A stretch of DNA of 8,418 nucleotides, taken from the NCBI GenBank assembly GCA_946539475.1, contig CAMNHM010000116.1, positions 1 through 8,418 of the forward strand, written 5' to 3'. This DNA comes from an uncultured Prevotellaceae bacterium (GTDB lineage Bacteria > Bacteroidota > Bacteroidia > Bacteroidales > Bacteroidaceae). Shown here in pieces: positions 7,054 to 8,418 of this stretch. The position numbers and the translations under genes are program-made. The stretch's first letter is position 1. Each line of letters opens with the position of its first letter. The notes under the pieces were generated by a model that worked only from the letters and a program-made list of their open reading frames with translations, was not told the origin of the DNA and made no database searches.

Positions 7054-7061
7054 CAAAGGTA
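7054..7061 (-). promoter_or_regulatory. Bacteroidetes -7 promoter box (TACCTTTG) for HU-smalltalk-amidase
   Basis: On the - strand TACCTTTG matches the Bacteroidetes sigma-ABfr -7 consensus TAnnTTTG in all six fixed positions. It lies 109 bp upstream of the HU start codon, so transcription would begin near 7047. No good TTTG/TTG -33 element is found at the usual 19-21 bp spacing; the nearest upstream TTG is about 27 bp away. That may mean a weak or activator-dependent promoter. Confidence 0.62.
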
Positions 7062-7086
7062 CTACATTCGCAAGGGGCGAATCATG

Positions 7087-7111
7087 CACAACGTGCGCAA
7101 CCGTACACAAC
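7087..7111. promoter_or_regulatory. Triplet of CRCAAC repeats upstream of the HU promoter (possible protein-binding site)
   Basis: CACAAC at 7087, CGCAAC at 7096 and CACAAC at 7106 are spaced 9 and 10 bp apart, placing them on about the same helix face, roughly 40 to 64 bp upstream of the predicted start. The layout mimics the GACAAC triplets at 6124-6147 and 6246-6269. Binding by any protein is inference. Confidence 0.4.
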
Positions 7112-7134
7112 CATACGATAAAGTGCACTTCTCT

Positions 7135-7344
7135 TCATGGCTCTCCTAAGAACTCCACAATCAGACGCACGGCCTTCGGACTATAGAACTTGGCCTTCTT
7201 GCTCTGGTAGCAGCCTGCCAGGGCATCCACCAATGGCGGACAACGCTTGATCCAACTGTTCAGCCTGTTCACCGCCACATGCGGGTCGCTGTCAGGGAAG
7301 TAGAGCTGTGCCAGCTCCGATTTAGCAAAGCTTTTGATATTCAT
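7135..7344 (-). CDS. DUF4248 family small protein
   Basis: A 69-residue protein I recognise as DUF4248 (I associate it with Pfam PF14053), a Bacteroidales-restricted family of unknown function. The visible pattern fits: MNIKSFAKSELAQLYFPDSD at the start, a central NRLNSWIKRCPPLVDAL helix region, then KAKFYSPKAVRLIVEFLGEP with the characteristic terminal LGEP. The layout (S/GxxELAxLYxP, later FTP/YSP-A/K-V-I) resembles a small helix-turn-helix-like fold in which a conserved N-terminal helix is followed by a C-terminal helix; DNA binding is plausible but not shown. No signal peptide or membrane segment is present. It lies 58 bp after the DUF6371 gene on the same strand and 190 bp before the HU gene, which has its own likely promoter. 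The ATG at 7344 is the only sensible start and is preceded by the A/G-rich AGCAGAAAAGACT. Confidence 0.85.
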   Translation of the reverse strand: MNIKSFAKSELAQLYFPDSDPHVAVNRLNSWIKRCPPLVDALAGCYQSKKAKFYSPKAVRLIVEFLGEP

Positions 7345-7402
7345 AGTCTTTTCTGCTTGTAATGATATGGGTTATCGATGCTAACTACTATACTTTCAGG
7401 GG

Positions 7403-8257
7403 CTAAATACTATGGGGAGTTGGTGAGAAAAACAGATCAACGATATCGATCTTCGCAGCCTTCTGCGCCTGGGTAGCCTGCCGCTCCAACAGGCTGCTCA
7501 CGGTGACGGGATGGCCAAAGATATCGCCGGCAGCAGCGGCGACGTCGTACCACTCGCGGTAGGTATCGCCCGTCTCGTCGGTATCGGGGAAGAGGATCAC
7601 CCGGCGGCCTGCCAGCGGCTTCAGACGGGCCACGCTGAGCTCCGTCTTCCCGCCCGTTGCCAGCCAGGTGTACTCAGGCCTCACCGCCGACATGATCACC
7701 GCCGTCTTCTCCGACTCCACGATGCAATAAGCAGACCCCCCCCCAGCCCCTCCCTGTGAGGGAGGGGAACCAATAGAGTTGCAGGCTGATTCTTCTGCGA
7801 AAGAGGTAACCGCTCCCCTCCCTGCAGGGAGGGGCTGGGGGTGGGTCTGCTGCTGGGTCTTGATCTGATGCTGTCCGAACAGGCAGTGCTCACTCTTCCA
7901 GTCCTCAGGCAGCATCCCGGCGCACCGCAGCTGGTAGCTGACCCACGAGGGCTTGCGGTCGTGGTCGCGGTGACAGTCGTCGCGGTAGTACATGATCTTG
8001 CCGTCGTGTATCACGTCGTGCTCATCGATCTGCCAGAAGATGACACCGCCGTCGCGGCTCATGCCCAGCCGATAGCGCAAGGCGGCCCGCTGCATCTGCT
8101 CCTGCGACAGATAGCCGTTAGCCACCAGAGCCCTGCAAAAGGGCGACTCACACGACAGCCTGCGCTGCCACAGCGGCCTCGCATCACCACCCCGGTCATG
8201 TCCCAGCTCATGCCTCAAAGCCTTAAACGTATGCGTAAAAATGTCCTGCATCTTCAT
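7403..8257 (-). CDS. DUF6371 / TOPRIM-like primase-related protein carrying an in-frame palindromic insertion
   Basis: Resembles the DUF6371 proteins of Bacteroidales, related to the TOPRIM-containing parts of mobile-element primases. Starting at ATG 8257 it has 284 residues; a GTG at 8287 would add ten but lies in the heptamer repeat, so I prefer the ATG. Seen: a short basic N-terminus, then LSCESPFCRALVANGYLS, RYRLGMSRDGGVIFWQID (61-78), KIMYYRDDCHRD (87-98), LPEDWKSEHCLFGQHQI (116-132), YCIVESEKTAVIMSAV (177-192; TOPRIM-like acidic motif), WLATGG (198-203) and VILFPDTDETGDTY (220-233; DxD motif). Longer relatives begin with a zinc ribbon; none is seen here, so this is a short version or an N-terminally truncated gene. 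Residues about 136-176 come from the inserted element at 7731-7850. If the loop tolerates it the protein may still fold. Nucleotidyl-transfer activity is unproven. Confidence 0.78.
   Translation of the reverse strand: MKMQDIFTHTFKALRHELGHDRGGDARPLWQRRLSCESPFCRALVANGYLSQEQMQRAALRYRLGMSRDGGVIFWQIDEHDVIHDGKIMYYRDDCHRDHDRKPSWVSYQLRCAGMLPEDWKSEHCLFGQHQIKTQQQTHPQPLPAGRGAVTSFAEESACNSIGSPPSQGGAGGGSAYCIVESEKTAVIMSAVRPEYTWLATGGKTELSVARLKPLAGRRVILFPDTDETGDTYREWYDVAAAAGDIFGHPVTVSSLLERQATQAQKAAKIDIVDLFFSPTPHSI
7731..7850. repeat. 120-bp palindromic (MITE/REP-like) element inserted in frame in the DUF6371 gene
   Basis: The ends are near-perfect inverted repeats: about 39 bp at 7731-7769 against 7813-7850 (GCAGACCC and GGGTCTGC at the tips). 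Each arm is itself a hairpin: CCCTCCCTGTGAGGGAGGG on the left and CCCTCCCTGCAGGGAGGG on the right. A spacer of about 43 bp separates the arms. The length is a multiple of three and has no stop in the host frame, so translation reads through, giving PQPLPAGRG and SPPSQGGAGGG at the two ends. No target duplication is obvious. Similar GC-rich palindromes with PSPSLxGG/PLPHREGLGG-like translations in other frames are familiar to me from Prevotella and other genomes. Confidence 0.85.
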
Positions 8258-8272
8258 TATCGCGGTAGCAAA

Positions 8273-8361
8273 TTCTTCACTCTTCACTCTTCACTTAAAT
8301 CACTCTCCACTCTCCACTTTCCTCTTTCCACTCTCCACTTTCCTCTTTCCACTTTCCACTC
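8273..8361. repeat. Degenerate heptamer tandem array upstream of DUF6371
   Basis: Read on the - strand this is a run of 7-base units of the type GTGGAAA, GAGGAAA, GTGGAGA and then GTGAAGA, about twelve in all, with one interruption (GTGATTTAA). It ends about 15 bp before the preferred ATG of the DUF6371 gene. It has no coding potential that I trust. It resembles the paired heptamers at 6945-6995 in unit length but not in sequence. Confidence 0.9.
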
Positions 8362-8400
8362 CGAACGTGGGGGTTCTGGAAGTCTCCCCCTCATATCTAA

Positions 8401-8417
8401 GTCCCCTATAAGGGGAC
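8401..8417. repeat. Perfect 7-bp-arm palindrome at the window edge
   Basis: GTCCCCT and AGGGGAC flank ATA. The preceding bases contain related GTCTCCCCC and GGGGG runs (8369-8390), so this may be the end of a larger GC-rich palindromic element or a terminator of the next gene to the right. The window stops before this can be decided. Confidence 0.5.
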
Positions 8418-8418
8418 A

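Noticed and set aside
7696..7893. 65-codon - strand frame with PTPSPSLQGG and PLPHREGLGG
   Set aside because: Out-of-frame translation of the palindromic element; such sequences are commonly misannotated as small proteins.

Overview
The window looks like a chromosomal segment from a GC-rich member of the Bacteroidales, most likely the Prevotellaceae. This placement is inferred from protein character: a long Bacteroidetes-type PurM, a short AroE, a MenG with no ubiquinone context, and a set of accessory genes (DUF6371, DUF4248, HU-like, 'smalltalk', amidase) that I know only from this order. Classical Shine-Dalgarno sequences are mostly absent, and there is one clear Bacteroidetes-type -7 promoter box.

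Left part (1-5563, + strand): six co-directional core genes with short gaps (9-88 bp): purC (5' end cut by the window), menG, aroE, a membrane TPM-domain protein, lemA and purM. No promoter or strong terminator is visible between them, so they probably form one transcription unit. It joins two purine biosynthesis steps, the last methylation of menaquinone, a shikimate-pathway step and the commonly paired TPM/LemA membrane proteins. A strong 17-bp-stem hairpin at 5608-5643 separates this unit from the convergent genes to the right.

Right part (5647-8418, - strand): an accessory cassette read right to left: a DUF6371/TOPRIM-like primase-related protein, DUF4248, an HU-like DNA-binding protein with a Gly/Ser/Asp-rich tail, a 29-residue 'smalltalk' peptide too short for ordinary gene calling, and a T7-lysozyme-type N-acetylmuramoyl-L-alanine amidase without a signal peptide. 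This gene set recurs in Bacteroidales genomes, but I know of no established function for it.

The non-coding DNA of the cassette is unusually structured. Between the smalltalk and amidase genes lie two copies of a roughly 100-120 bp unit built from GTTGTC/GACAAC hexamers arranged as triplets at about 9-bp spacing in inverted orientation. Related CAAC triplets lie upstream of the TACCTTTG promoter box of the HU gene. Degenerate 7-bp tandem repeats abut the HU start codon and precede the DUF6371 gene. A 120-bp element with near-perfect terminal inverted repeats sits in frame inside the DUF6371 gene, where it is translated into about 40 extra residues just before the TOPRIM-like motif. These structures are the most noteworthy content of the window.
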